A stretch of 64,000 bases of DNA. Origin: Corynebacterium vitaeruminis DSM 20294 (GTDB taxonomy: Bacteria; Actinomycetota; Actinomycetes; Mycobacteriales; Mycobacteriaceae). Under the pieces are notes generated by a model. The model was not told where the DNA came from, made no database searches, and saw only the letters and a list, made by a program, of their open reading frames with translations. Where the stretch lies: the NCBI RefSeq assembly GCF_000550805.1, contig NZ_CP004353.1:2480001-2544000 (forward strand). Reading direction: 5' to 3'. Below are positions 46,276 through 55,489 of this stretch, piece after piece. The first letter of the stretch is position 1. Every line of letters begins with the position of its first letter. A program made the translations under genes and the position numbers.

Positions 46276-46370
46276 TCCTTATCCCCGGGCGTTCCTAATC
46301 CCCGGGCGCGGTTCCACGTTTCGGGCGCGGTTCCGTTCCCCCGGGCGCGGTTCCGTTCCCCCGGGCGCGG
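46276..46370 (+). repeat. Degenerate tandem repeat, about 20-bp unit
   Basis: Units of TTCC-N6/7-CCGGGCGCGG follow head to tail: partial 46276-46291, then 46292-46311, 46312-46330 (19 bp), 46331-46350 and 46351-46370. The last two are identical (TTCCGTTCCCCCGGGCGCGG). The array lies between mnhG and the GT87 gene. Confidence 0.85.
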
Positions 46371-46385
46371 TCTGTGACCGCGCCC
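46363..46385 (+). terminator. Hairpin closing the tandem repeat
   Basis: GGGCGCGGT (46363-46371) pairs perfectly with ACCGCGCCC (46377-46385) around CTGTG. The final repeat unit thus forms a hairpin that may terminate mnh transcription; only CTCTC follows, with no T run. Confidence 0.6.
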
Positions 46386-46443
46386 CTCTCAGGTGCGTCG
46401 GCTATCCTGTAGTTCATTTCCCTCACGTGCTTATTTGGAGCAG

Positions 46444-47697
46444 ATGTCCGTGCGTTCCCTCCGCAGCCTCCCCACCCTCCTCGTCATCTTCGCGGCGATC
46501 GCGGCCTTCGTGATCTACCGCGAGGCCTTCATCTACGACGAGGCCCACGCCTTTCAGGCCGCGCCGATAGACCTACAGGTCTACCGGCTCGCGGGCCAGC
46601 AGGTGGCAAGCGGCGGCAACCTCTACGACGGCGACTTCATTCCGGGCCTGCCGTTTACCTACCCGCCGTTCGCGGGCATGATCTTCTCTTGGTTCGCCTC
46701 CTGGTCCACCACGGCGACCACCTGGGGCTGGCAGGGGCTCAACTTCTTCTCGATGGTGGCGGTCATCGCGATGGTCTTCGGCACCAAGGTGCGCGCGGGC
46801 TTCGGCGTGTGGCTGCTCGCCGTGCTCATCGCGATCAGCTCGTTTGGCCTCGACTCCATCCACGGCAGCTTCTTCTACGGCCAGATCAACCCGCTGCTCA
46901 TGCTGCTTGTCGCCCTCGACTTCCTCCCCAAGCGCAACCTGGGCGGCATCGGCGTGGGGCTGGCCGCGGGCCTCAAGCTCACCCCGGCCTTCTTCGTCAT
47001 CGTCTTCCTCGCGCAGAAGCGCTACCTGGCCGCCCTGACCAGCTTCATCACCTTCCTGGCCACCGTGGCGCTCGGCTTCGCCACGATCCCGGACGCCTCG
47101 AGGTTCTGGACCAACGCCATCAGCGACTCCTCGCGCGTGGGCGAGCACACCAACCCCGGCGCGCAGTCGCTGCGCTCGGTCATGCTGCGCGTGTTCGGCG
47201 TCGACAACATGGCCGCCTGGCTGGTCGCGGCGATCATCACCGTGGTGCTCATCTGGGTGGGGCTGCGTTATGCGACCAAGCACCACTCGCCCGCCGTGGC
47301 CATGTCGCTGGCGGGCATCGGCGCGTGCCTCATCTCCCCGTTCACGTGGTTCCACCACTGGGTGTGGGTGGTCCCCGCGATGGCGTGCCTCATCGTGTGG
47401 GTCGACGGCCTCGCCACCCGCGCGTCGAGCGGGCTTGTCCGCCAGGCCAGCGCGTTCGTGGGCGCGGGCGCGGTGGTGGCGATCACCCTGCCGCAGCTGA
47501 CGTGGATCATCTCCAAGCCGCTGAACTTCTTCTCCCAGGCCGACTACCCCGATCGGCTCTACAACGCGGCGTTTAGCGCCGTGGGCGCGGCGATCATCGT
47601 GGGTTACGTCGCCTTCAACGTCGCGCTGACGCTTACGCGGCGGTTCGGACGCAAGGCGGTCGTCGCGGGAGCGGCGTCCGCGGTGGCGCCCAGCTAG
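46444..47697 (+). CDS. GT87-family (C-type) mannosyltransferase
   Basis: Polyprenyl-phosphate-mannose-dependent glycosyltransferase likely acting on lipomannan, lipoarabinomannan or PIM at the outer face of the membrane. The 417-residue protein has about ten helices; the first extracytoplasmic loop has AAPIDLQVYRLAGQQVASGG with the Asp that is catalytic in PimE-type enzymes, followed by NLYDGDFIPGLPFTYPPFAG. Other segments are YGQINPLLMLLVALDFLP and SPFTWFHHWVWVVPA. Which acceptor is used cannot be told. ATG 46444 follows TTGGAG. The stop codon shares CTAG (47694-47697) with the convergent hydrolase gene. Confidence 0.85.
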   Translation: MSVRSLRSLPTLLVIFAAIAAFVIYREAFIYDEAHAFQAAPIDLQVYRLAGQQVASGGNLYDGDFIPGLPFTYPPFAGMIFSWFASWSTTATTWGWQGLNFFSMVAVIAMVFGTKVRAGFGVWLLAVLIAISSFGLDSIHGSFFYGQINPLLMLLVALDFLPKRNLGGIGVGLAAGLKLTPAFFVIVFLAQKRYLAALTSFITFLATVALGFATIPDASRFWTNAISDSSRVGEHTNPGAQSLRSVMLRVFGVDNMAAWLVAAIITVVLIWVGLRYATKHHSPAVAMSLAGIGACLISPFTWFHHWVWVVPAMACLIVWVDGLATRASSGLVRQASAFVGAGAVVAITLPQLTWIISKPLNFFSQADYPDRLYNAAFSAVGAAIIVGYVAFNVALTLTRRFGRKAVVAGAASAVAPS

Positions 47698-48218
47698 GCG
47701 GTCGCCTCCCGCGCGATGATGCCGGCCAGCCGCGCCGGGTCGGCGTCGAAGTAGGGGCGCTCGCCGCGCGGCAGCGCGGTCACGGATGCGTCTTCCAGGC
47801 CTTGGCCGTCGACAAGCAACGCCAGCGTGCGCTCCGGTAACGGTTTTCCTGGCCAATCGATGTCGGCGAGCAGCTTCAACGCTTTTCGACGCTCACCAAA
47901 GGCGGGAACGAACCGCAACCCGGCGCGGCCGGGCAGGATGCCCGCGGGGTGGGAGAGGACGAGCGCGCGGACGCGGCCCGGCGAACGGACCGCGACGGTG
48001 GCGACGACGTCCGCGCCCGTGCCGTGACCTGCGAGGACCACCCGGCGCAGCTCGTTCTTGTCGAGGAAGCGCTCCACCGCCGCGACCTGCTCCTTAAACG
48101 ACAGCCCGAAAGTGGAAGGCAGCCACGGCTTCACCCCGTTCGGCAGCGCCTGGACGACCTGAGTCCAGCAGTCCGGGTGGCGGCCCGAGGGCGAGACGAG
48201 GACGACGTCAGCGCTCAT
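47694..48218 (-). CDS. Alpha/beta hydrolase-fold protein with altered nucleophile elbow
   Basis: Small hydrolase-fold protein of 174 residues: [20 protein letters not shown], then [20 protein letters not shown], then [20 protein letters not shown]. At the nucleophile elbow the usual G-x-S-x-G reads GHGTG, so Ser is replaced by Gly; a shifted nucleophile (Thr) is unlikely. It may bind a ligand rather than hydrolyse, or be decaying. ATG at 48216-48218 overlaps the end of the GCS2 gene by 11 nt. It contains two dispersed words (47807 and 47881) only 63 nt apart, in opposite orientation. Confidence 0.65.
   Translation of the reverse strand: MSADVVLVSPSGRHPDCWTQVVQALPNGVKPWLPSTFGLSFKEQVAAVERFLDKNELRRVVLAGHGTGADVVATVAVRSPGRVRALVLSHPAGILPGRAGLRFVPAFGERRKALKLLADIDWPGKPLPERTLALLVDGQGLEDASVTALPRGERPYFDADPARLAGIIAREATA
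47807..47817 (-). repeat. Dispersed word GCTTDTCGACG
   Basis: Inside the hydrolase-fold gene, read as L-L-V-D-G. Confidence 0.78.
47881..47891 (+). repeat. Dispersed word GCTTDTCGACG
   Basis: Second copy in the same hydrolase-fold gene, opposite orientation, read as E-R-R-K-A. Confidence 0.78.
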
Positions 48219-49389
48219 CTGCGTCTTCCTTGTGGCCTTGCCCGCTGGCTACCTCGCCGCCTGCGAGCGGGCGCAGCGTGTTCATCTCCGCGCAGGTGGC
48301 GTCGACGGCGGCCTCCCACGAGCCGGTCTGCTGGAAGATCGCGCGCTGGCGCTGGTAACCCGCGCCGCGCTCCATGATCTCGCGGACGAGCCCCAGCTCG
48401 CCCTCGCAGTCGAACTCCTTGGCCAGGGGGGCGAGCTTTTCAAGCCAGTCCTCGAGGTCCTCGGTGACCAGCCGCTCGTCGGTGTCGCGGGAGGTGATGA
48501 TGAGCGCCTCCATGCCGTAGCGGGCGGCGCGCCACTTGTTCTCGGCCACGTGCCAATCCTGCAGGCTGGGCAGGGCCTCCCCGCGGTCGATCATGCGGTC
48601 GAAGTAGATCACGAGCAGGTGGGTGAGCGCCACGACGGCCGAGAGCTCGCGCAGGTTGCTCGTCGCGTCCGAGACGCGCACCTCGATGGTGCCCCACTTG
48701 CCCGCCGGGCGGATGTCGAAGTGCATGGAGCCGGTGTGGTTGATAACGCCCGACTTGTCCTGGTCGTCCATGTAGGACTCCCACTCCTGCCAGTTGCGGA
48801 ACTGGTACGGCAGGCCCGCGGTGGGAAGCTGCTGGTAGAGCATGGTGCGGTTGGAGGCGTACCCGGTGTCGATGCCATCCCAGCCGGGCGAGGAAGCCGT
48901 GAGCGCCAGCAGGTGCGGGTACATGGTGAGCATCGCGTTGATGATCGGCCAGACGCGGTCCTTGTCGGAGATGCCGACGTGGACGTGGATGCCCCAAATG
49001 AGCATCTGGTTGCCCCAGTACTGGGTGCGCTCGATGATCTCCTTGTAGTGGCCCTTCTCGCTCACCGGCTGCGTGCGGAAGTCGGAGAACGGGTGCGAGC
49101 CGGAGGACCAGAGCTTGAGCCCCAGCTCGTCGGTGGCCTCCTTGATGGCCCGGAGGCAGGAGTCCAGGTAGGCGGTGGCCTCGCCCGCGTTGCGGCAGAC
49201 CGGGGTGACCAGCTCGACGGTGTTGGCGAGGAACTCGCGCTCAAGGTGGATCTCCGGGTGGGCGGCGGCGACCTTCTCGATCACCTCGCCCGCGCGCGGG
49301 ACCAGGTCCCGGGTCTGGGGATCGACGAGCGCGATCTCCCACTCCACGCCCAGGGTTGGCCGTGCGGAGGCGTGAAACGGCTGGGGCAT
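48208..49389 (-). CDS. Carboxylate-amine ligase, glutamate-cysteine ligase type 2 (GCS2/YbdK family)
   Basis: ATP-grasp-like ligase predicted to join glutamate to an amine such as cysteine. The 393-residue protein shows [68 protein letters not shown] and [21 protein letters not shown], all characteristic of GCS2. Actinobacteria usually use mycothiol, so the real product may not be gamma-glutamylcysteine; ergothioneine or other roles are possible (inference). The ATG at 49387-49389 is chosen because GGAAGG is 8 nt upstream; the in-frame GTG at 49396-49398 would overlap that site. Confidence 0.88.
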   Translation of the reverse strand: MPQPFHASARPTLGVEWEIALVDPQTRDLVPRAGEVIEKVAAAHPEIHLEREFLANTVELVTPVCRNAGEATAYLDSCLRAIKEATDELGLKLWSSGSHPFSDFRTQPVSEKGHYKEIIERTQYWGNQMLIWGIHVHVGISDKDRVWPIINAMLTMYPHLLALTASSPGWDGIDTGYASNRTMLYQQLPTAGLPYQFRNWQEWESYMDDQDKSGVINHTGSMHFDIRPAGKWGTIEVRVSDATSNLRELSAVVALTHLLVIYFDRMIDRGEALPSLQDWHVAENKWRAARYGMEALIITSRDTDERLVTEDLEDWLEKLAPLAKEFDCEGELGLVREIMERGAGYQRQRAIFQQTGSWEAAVDATCAEMNTLRPLAGGEVASGQGHKEDADER

Positions 49390-49455
49390 GTGCGTCACCT
49401 TCCGGTTGAAAATCCCAGTAGAAGTTCCCAGTTAAGGGGCCTTAAAGAAAACTCT

Positions 49456-49487
49456 AGGCCACTCGTTCACACTGTAACGAGTGGCCT
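49456..49487 (-). terminator. Terminator after the LytR_C gene
   Basis: AGGCCACTCGTT (49456-49467) pairs with AACGAGTGGCCT (49476-49487), a perfect 12-bp stem with an 8-nt loop. The minus-strand exit reads AGAGTTTTCTTTAA. It stands between the LytR_C stop and the GCS2 start. Confidence 0.82.
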
Positions 49488-49550
49488 TGGGTTTCGGGGC
49501 ATCGGGGAAGCAATTAGATTCACTCCCCCACCCCGGTTGCGCGGCGGCCG

Positions 49551-50150
49551 CTACTTGACGGTGGTCTCCGTCGCCAGCACCAGAACCAGCGAGTTCGGGT
49601 CGTCCGTGCCCGCAGGCAGGTTGTCCGGGCGCACGGCGGCGACGCCGCCCACCTTGTCCGCCAGGGTGCGCGCGGCCTGCTCGGCGGCGGCGTTGCCCGC
49701 GGTGTAGTAGACGGTGTTCTCCGGGACGATGGTGTCGGGGAAGTTGCCCACCTCGCCGGTCTCGTAGCCCTTGGCCTTGAGCTGGTCCGCGACGCTGGCG
49801 GCCAGCCCCTGGACGGTGGAGTTGTTGAGGACGTGGACCTGCTTGATCTCCGACGCCTGGGCGGCCGGGGCCTGGGCGTCGGTGGCAGGTGCCGCGGCGG
49901 CGGAGGAGGCGGGCGCGGGGGCCGCGCTGCTGGCCGGGGCCTGGGCGTCGGTGGTGGCCGCCTGGCTTGCTGGCGCGGCGGTGCTGGTGGCCGGCGCGGT
50001 GACCGTCGGGTCGTCCGAGTTGTCGCGGGTCATGGAGTAGGCACCCCACGCGGCGAGCAGCAGGGCAACGGCGATGAGGATCATGGCCATCCCGCGGAGC
50101 GGGAGGCGCTGGTCCTCGGATGGTGCAGGTTGTGGGGAAGAGTTAGTCAC
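49551..50150 (-). CDS. LytR_C-domain membrane protein
   Basis: The 199-residue protein has one membrane helix (about residues 20-40, MAMILIAVALLLAAWGAYSM), a roughly 70-residue Ala/Ser/Pro/Thr linker, and a C-terminal LytR_C domain (VHVLNNSTVQGLAASVADQL, ANFPDT-type GEVGNFPDTIVPENTVYYTA). Such proteins work at the cell wall with LCP ligases, or as VirR-like envelope regulators in mycobacteria. The GTG start at 50148-50150 is 8 nt after TAATAT (plus-strand 50159-50164), so the mRNA is likely leaderless. A terminator follows. Confidence 0.82.
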   Translation of the reverse strand: MTNSSPQPAPSEDQRLPLRGMAMILIAVALLLAAWGAYSMTRDNSDDPTVTAPATSTAAPASQAATTDAQAPASSAAPAPASSAAAAPATDAQAPAAQASEIKQVHVLNNSTVQGLAASVADQLKAKGYETGEVGNFPDTIVPENTVYYTAGNAAAEQAARTLADKVGGVAAVRPDNLPAGTDDPNSLVLVLATETTVK

Positions 50151-50161
50151 GGCTACTCATA

Positions 50162-50476
50162 TTAGTCGCTGTGGGCCCCTGACCTGCGATCGGCGCGAGA
50201 ATCGCGCTTGCGGCGCAGCCTGGCCGTGAGCAAGGGGAACTCCTGCATCGCCTCGGGCGTATCGATGGCCCGGTTGAGCTTCTGGTAGTAGCGAATGGGG
50301 GAAATCCCCAGCTCAGCACGGATGGCGTCCTCCTTGGCGCCCAAGGTGCGCGGCGCGGTGGACTCGAAGCGGAGCAGGTTGGTGGCCGAGAGGAGGTCCT
50401 CGACGCGGGAGGGTTGCTGCTCGCGGGGCTCCGCCGGGCTGGGCTCTCCAGTTTGCTCCGCTTCCTTTCTTGTCAT
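50162..50476 (-). CDS. DUF3263 family protein
   Basis: Cytoplasmic protein of 104 residues, function unknown. The core LGAKEDAIRAELGISPIRYY and FPLLTARLRRKRDSRADRR matches DUF3263, a small helix-turn-helix-like family preserved next to def in corynebacteria and mycobacteria. ATG at 50474-50476 is 7 nt after TAAAGT (plus-strand 50484-50489); leaderless. It stands 11 nt from the LytR_C gene, which has its own -10 box overlapping this gene's end. Confidence 0.8.
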   Translation of the reverse strand: MTRKEAEQTGEPSPAEPREQQPSRVEDLLSATNLLRFESTAPRTLGAKEDAIRAELGISPIRYYQKLNRAIDTPEAMQEFPLLTARLRRKRDSRADRRSGAHSD

Positions 50477-50479
50477 TCT

Positions 50480-51211
50480 TCACACTTTAGGCGATGACCT
50501 CGACGCGGGATGTGTCGCTTCCATCCACGCGACGACGTCGAAGACCCTCAGCAGCGGGACGCTGGCTGGCAGCGCTGCAGCCTCGCGCAGCGCTGCCAGC
50601 TTTTCCCCGAGGTCCGTCTCGCGCAGTGTCCGGTGCAGCGGGTGCAGGTAGTGCCTGCTGGGTAGGGCGAGCGCCGCGACCTCGCGGTCATAGACGGGAT
50701 AGATGTGCGGCAGTTTGTGAGCGATGAGCTTGCTGGCGGAAACCGGCCCGATCCCACGGATTGCGCGGAGCATGCGTTCGAGTTGCAGCGGCGCCCACCT
50801 TTCGTCCGGGGGAAGGGCACCTTGGATCTCTGGGTCGGTCAACTCGAGGGGGACGTCCTTAAGCGTGGCGTAGTCCGTGCACTCGACGACAGCGCGGGCG
50901 AGGCACTCGTTAAGTTCCGGCGCGCGGAACTCGAGCAGCTCCACGATCGCGCGGGCCGGGATGACCACGCTCAGGTAGCTGACCGCGACGATGTCCTCCG
51001 CGGTGAATTTGCTCGCACGCTGGGGAATTGGCTGGTCGTTCCACTCGTCGAAGAAGGCACCCGTGAAATACTCGCCGTTTTCCGGCCAACCCTCCCGGCG
51101 CACCCGGTAGTAGCGCTCAAGCAGGCGTAGAGCGTCAGATTCCGGGGCGGTGAGCATGGCGACGGAACCCGTGAGAGCCGCGGGCAGGCGCAGTGCGCGA
51201 GGTGTGCTCAT
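50480..51211 (-). CDS. DUF6308-like protein with helix-hairpin-helix motif
   Basis: No known function; the family assignment is from memory. The 243-residue protein contains a DNA-binding-type helix-hairpin-helix GIGPVSASKLIAHKLPHIYP in the middle (about residues 154-175), followed by YDREVAALA and a C-terminal helical part. The N-terminal part (YYRVRREGWPENGEYFTGAF) is conserved in type. ATG at 51209-51211 lies 7 nt after TAGCAT (plus-strand 51219-51224); the longer upstream frame is discarded. It is divergent from def. Confidence 0.6.
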   Translation of the reverse strand: MSTPRALRLPAALTGSVAMLTAPESDALRLLERYYRVRREGWPENGEYFTGAFFDEWNDQPIPQRASKFTAEDIVAVSYLSVVIPARAIVELLEFRAPELNECLARAVVECTDYATLKDVPLELTDPEIQGALPPDERWAPLQLERMLRAIRGIGPVSASKLIAHKLPHIYPVYDREVAALALPSRHYLHPLHRTLRETDLGEKLAALREAAALPASVPLLRVFDVVAWMEATHPASRSSPKV

Positions 51212-51282
51212 CTTCTCGATGCTACCCGCGTATGTGGCACCGGAACTTCCTGACCTGCAACGTCCTTGCATAGACTGTATGC

Positions 51283-51930
51283 ATGACTGTTCGTCCCATC
51301 GTTATCTACGGCGACCCCGTACTGCACAACCCCACCGAACCCGTGACCGAGGACGTCGCCGAGCTGCGCGAGCTCATCGATGACATGTACGAGACCATGG
51401 ACGTCGCCAACGGCGTGGGCCTCGCCGCGAACCAGGTGGGCGTGGCCAAGCGCCTGTTCGTCTACGCCTGCCCCGACGTGGAGGGCCCGAACGGTGAGCT
51501 TCTGCCCGAGGACCAGCAGGTCATCCGCCGCGGCTGCGTGATCAACCCGGTGCTCGAGACCTCCGAGATCCCCGAGACCATGCCGCGGGTCGACGGCAGC
51601 GACGAGGAGGGGTGCCTGTCCCTGCCGGGCCTGGGCTTCCCCACCGGCCGCGCCGACTGGGCGCGCGTGACCGGCCTCGACGAGGAGGGCAACGAGGTCA
51701 GCATTGAGGGCTACGGCTTCTTCGCCCGCTGCCTGCAGCACGAGGTGGGCCACCTCGACGGCTTCGTCTACGCCGACGTGCTCATGGGACGCTGGAAGCG
51801 CGCGGCGAAGAAGGCCGTCAAACGCAACGGCTGGACCGAGGCGGGGCTGACCTGGATGCCGGGCGTGGACCCGGATCCCTTCGGCCACGACGAGGACGAA
51901 CCAGACACCCAGGACACCCAGGACAACTAA
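51283..51930 (+). CDS. def: Peptide deformylase
   Basis: Removes the formyl group from nascent proteins. The 215-residue metalloenzyme has the three motifs: [19 protein letters not shown] (Cys ligand) and QHEVGHLDG (HExxH metal site). An acidic tail rich in Asp/Thr/Gln ([12 protein letters not shown]) follows. ATG 51283 lies 6 nt after TAGACT (51271-51276), indicating a leaderless mRNA. The acetyltransferase gene follows after 22 nt. Confidence 0.96.
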   Translation: MTVRPIVIYGDPVLHNPTEPVTEDVAELRELIDDMYETMDVANGVGLAANQVGVAKRLFVYACPDVEGPNGELLPEDQQVIRRGCVINPVLETSEIPETMPRVDGSDEEGCLSLPGLGFPTGRADWARVTGLDEEGNEVSIEGYGFFARCLQHEVGHLDGFVYADVLMGRWKRAAKKAVKRNGWTEAGLTWMPGVDPDPFGHDEDEPDTQDTQDN

Positions 51931-51952
51931 TAACGCCGGAAAGGCAGGCTGA

Positions 51953-52939
51953 ATGTCCTACATCTTCCGCTCCGACGAGGTTTCCCCCGGCGAGCGCGTG
52001 GTCGTGCGCCGGGTCATCGAAAACGCCCACACCGACGTCATCGGCCACGTGGTGTCGGTCGGCGACGACGAGCTGGTCATCCGCCCGCAGGAGGTCGGCG
52101 GCTACCCATCCTTCCTCCCGGAGGTGCGCATCCCGCGCGCGGAGATCCACATCGTGAAGAAGCTCTCGCCCAGGCGCGTGCGCAACTCCGAGATCCGCGA
52201 CATCGAGATCGCCTACTCGGAGGCCTTCCCCGGCATCGAGCACGCGTGGGCCAGCGACGGGCAGTGGCTCTTGCGCGCGGGCGACGGCATCACGGAGCGC
52301 TCCAACTCCGCCGCGCCGCTGGGTCCCTCGGTGGTGTTCACGCCCGTGCCGGTCGACGAGATCACGGCGTTCTACGCCCGCCACAACCTGCCCGCGAAGG
52401 TGCTCATCCCGGAGCGGATCGGCAAGCAGGCCGAGCGGCTCGCGCTCGAGCGGGGCTGGGAGCTGGGCCCGGAAATCATCGTCATGACCCGCGACCTCAC
52501 CGACCTACCTCAAGCCGACGAGGGCGCCGCCTTCCGCATCGACGCCCAGCCCGACCGCGACTGGCTCGACCTCTACCACTTCCGCGGCCAGCCGCTTCCC
52601 GAGCAGGCGCTCAACCTCCTGCGCGAGAAGATCAACGGCCACATGGGCTTTGGCCGCCTGCTCGCCCCCAGCGGCGAGACCATCGCGATCACCCGCGGCA
52701 CCATCACCACGGCTGGCAGCACGCAGTACCTCGGCTACTCTGCCGTCGAGGTTGCTTCCGCTTATCGACACCAAGGCTTCGGAACCCAACTCGGCATCCA
52801 TATGCTCGCCTGGGGCGCCCAAAGCGGTGCGACCAAGGCCTACCTGCAGGTCATCGCCTCGAACGCCGCGGGCATCGGGCTGTACGAGAAGCTTGGCTTC
52901 GTCGAGCACCACCGGCACCGCTACGCCAGCATCGCCTAG
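51953..52939 (+). CDS. GNAT acetyltransferase, probable N-acetylglutamate synthase (Cg3035-type)
   Basis: The 328-residue protein has an N-terminal beta-rich domain (VVRRVIENAHTDVIGHVVSV, DDELVIRPQEVGGYPSFLPE) and a C-terminal GNAT fold with acetyl-CoA-binding motif YRHQGFGTQLGIHMLAWG and ASNAAGIGLYEKLGFVEHH. In C. glutamicum a protein of this build, encoded beside xthA, is the N-acetylglutamate synthase of arginine synthesis (from memory); synteny with def and xthA here supports the same role. It is cotranscribed with def. A dispersed word follows at 52966. Confidence 0.75.
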   Translation: MSYIFRSDEVSPGERVVVRRVIENAHTDVIGHVVSVGDDELVIRPQEVGGYPSFLPEVRIPRAEIHIVKKLSPRRVRNSEIRDIEIAYSEAFPGIEHAWASDGQWLLRAGDGITERSNSAAPLGPSVVFTPVPVDEITAFYARHNLPAKVLIPERIGKQAERLALERGWELGPEIIVMTRDLTDLPQADEGAAFRIDAQPDRDWLDLYHFRGQPLPEQALNLLREKINGHMGFGRLLAPSGETIAITRGTITTAGSTQYLGYSAVEVASAYRHQGFGTQLGIHMLAWGAQSGATKAYLQVIASNAAGIGLYEKLGFVEHHRHRYASIA

Positions 52940-52965
52940 GACGGGCTTTGGCCGCCCGCCGTAGG

Positions 52966-52976
52966 CGTCGACAAGC
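52966..52976 (-). repeat. Dispersed word GCTTDTCGACG
   Basis: Non-coding copy between the convergent acetyltransferase and LPXTG genes; flank GCCGTAGG is shared with 58674. Confidence 0.8.
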
Positions 52977-52991
52977 GCAAGCAGCAAACTT

Positions 52992-54488
52992 CTAGGCGCC
53001 GCGCTTTCTTGCGGCGAGGGCGCCGATGCCAACCAGCAGCAGGCCCGCGGCCACGAGCGGCCACTGCCCCATACCACCGGTCTTGGGCAGCATCTCGACG
53101 ACGCGGCCGATGTCGGTGATCGCGCCGATGTCAAGGTCGGCCTTGTCCGCGGTCAGCTCCCCTTCCCAGGCCGCCTCAGGTAGGAGCTCGTAGCCCGCGG
53201 GCGACTTCGTCTCGATGAGCGTGTAATCGCCGGTGGGAAGATCGGTGATCTTGAACAGCCCGGCTGCCGGATCCTTGTCCGGGCCCGAACAGGCCGCCGC
53301 GCTGTCCGCAATACAGTCTGTGATGACGAGATCGATCTTTGGGTCGCGCGCACCGCCCGTGAGCTTCCATTCGGAGCCCGACAACGGGTTCCCGCTGGGG
53401 TCGACCTTCTTCCACGTCACCGAACCCAGGGTGTTGGTGATCTTTCCGCCCTGCGTGGCGTTGACCTGGCCGTCAAGCTTGTCCAGCGCGATCGTTCCGG
53501 TAAAGGAATCCTTGGCGGGAACAAAACCGGTCGGCGGAGTTTTCTCCGTCACCGTGTACGTACCCGTCGGGAGTCCCTCGAGCTTGAACACGCCCGGCGC
53601 CGGGTCCTTGTCGAGCCCGCTGCATCCCACCTGGATACAGTCCTCGACATCGCCCACGGGCCAACCCGCCTCGGGGCTCTTCACGGTAGCCGGATCAGGG
53701 CCGGAGACGGTGAACACAGCACCGCCGACCGGGTTGCCCGAAGGATCGACCTTCGTCCAGTTCAGAGTGCCCTGAACAAACTTGACCTTCGCGTCATCCG
53801 GGCCGTCGAGACGCTTGATATCGCTGAAGTTACCGTTCGGCTTGCCGTTGGTGTATTCCTTCGACTCCAGAGAGGTGACCTTCACCTTGATGTCGCAGGA
53901 CTTCTGCCCCTGGTTGAGGACGCCTCCGGTCACGCTCAGCTTGCCGGTGGCAGGATCGACGGTGATGCTGCTGGCAGTGCAGGTGGACTCGTAACTGTTG
54001 CTTGTGAACTGCAGCCCCGCGGGCAGGGTGTCGGTGAAGGCCCAGCCGTCCTTCTTGCCCAGATCCGTGCGATTGACGATGGAAATCGTCATCGTCGACT
54101 CGCGGCCGATCGACTCCGTTGCGGGGTCGAAACTCTTGACCATCTTGGGGGTCACATCCACGATGCGGATGTTGTCGATGGCGCCGTCGTTGCCGTTCGC
54201 AGAACCCACAGTGTACGACGAGGTCCACGGCGCTACGTACGTCTTCCCGTAGGGGAGTTCGGGTAGGTCCCCGAAGACCCGTTTGCAATGCCACGACCGG
54301 TCGAGCTCGCGTAGGAGCTGTTCTGCAGAATCAAGCCGACGGACGCGCTGTTGTCGAGGGCAAAGGCGCCACTGTAGAAGGTGCCCACCTTTCCGGTGGC
54401 GATCCACCCGCTTTGGGTGCCCCACGACCCACCTTGGTATCCATACTGGGCGGTGACATCGAACTGCCTCGAGTCGGGGCTCGAGCAC
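52992..54488 (-). pseudogene. C-terminal part of a frameshifted LPXTG surface protein
   Basis: This frame is the downstream part of a cell-wall protein broken by a frameshift. Its authentic sequence starts near 54285 (VFGDLPELPYGKTYVAPWTS); upstream of that the frame reads nonsense. It continues with NDGAIDNIRIVDVTPKMVKS and DUF11-like text (WAFTDTLPAGLQFTSNSYES). Two SpaA-like prealbumin domains follow (LNWTKVDPSGNPVGGAVFTV and VTWKKVDPSGNPLSGSEWKL), each with TGTYT/TGDYT and a Gly-Tyr pair. The protein ends in LPKTGGMGQWPLVAAGLLLV and RKRGA, a standard sortase signal. Without the N-terminal signal peptide this part cannot be exported. Confidence 0.8.
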
Positions 54489-55489
54489 GGGTCGATATTG
54501 CCGTTGTTGGGGAGTGAAATGGTCTTCCCACCCTGAACCATCTGGAAATACATGTTAGGGTTGACCTGCCCGCTGTTGCCGGAGCCGGTGTTCGAGCAAC
54601 CGGTGACAGCGGCGTCGACGGAGAAGGCATAGAATCGCCCGCCCGAGGAGCCAGGGAGCACGATATCCTTCGTCGTCTGAAACATCACACCCGACGGAGT
54701 TCCGCCGGAGGTATTAGTGGACAGCGCGTGGTTGAACTTTCCAGTTGCGGACTCGTTGCCAGTGACGATGGTTCCTGCGGGAACGTTGCTAAAAGAGCCC
54801 AGCGCAAGCACCTTTGATCTAACCGCCCAGTAGTCGCCTGGGTCGAAGCCGCCGTTCCTACCGCAGTACAGCTTGTCGATGTTGTCCTGGCTGAGGTTGG
54901 TGGCAAAGCTGGTGATGAATCCGTTGCAGTACCCCGGGTTCAGCCAGTAACCGGACGCTGAGTAGGTAGTGCTGTTTGTTGCTCCTATGTAGTCTGACAG
55001 CTTCGTCGGCGTCGTGTTGTTCGTGCCGTTTTCGAAGTCCTCCGTGAACACGGGGGTCGGGGCAAAGGGATCGGTCACGGCCATCGGCGCGACGAACGCC
55101 AACTGTGGGCCAAAAGCAAGGCCCGTCGCGGCATCCAGCTCTCCGATGCTCTGTCCCACGCCTTGTAGCGACTGGTCGATAAGGGCGGCGGCACCGGGAT
55201 CGACGGAAACGGCCTCCGCCGAATCGGTGATATCAGCTGCGTCCACCGAAGCCGAGACATCGAGTCCGGTGGCGTCCGTGGTGTCGGCCGCGTTCTGGTC
55301 GTCGAGCGCCGTAGCGAGATCAGTAAGGGCATCCCCCAGCGAAGGATCCGTGAAGGAATCCTGCGCACTGGCGCTGGCTGGGGAAAAGACCGTCAATCCG
55401 GTGACCATCACGCTGAGCAACAGCGCGGTGGTTTTCCTTCGCAAGCCCTGTGACTGAAAAGGGCGCGTCGAACGTGACCTGCGGGGCAT
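54233..55489 (-). pseudogene. N-terminal part of the same frameshifted surface protein
   Basis: The frame begins at ATG 55487-55489 after a strong AGGAGG with 6-nt spacing. It has a signal peptide (KTTALLLSVMVTGLTVFSPA, cleavage after ASA near residue 40), an Asp/Ala-rich segment, and a secreted domain with PVFTEDFENGTNNTTPTKLS, Cys pairs and KDIVLPGSSGGRFYAFSVDA. It runs to GIANGSSGTYPNSPTGRRT and stops at 54233-54235. The two frames overlap between 54233 and 54488; the switch is best placed near a GGGG run in CGGGTCTTCGGGGACC (about 54268-54283). Joined, the protein would be roughly 830 residues. Confidence 0.82.

Noticed and set aside
46276..46385. A possible CRISPR array
   Set aside because: Units are directly adjacent with no unique spacers; it is a simple tandem repeat.
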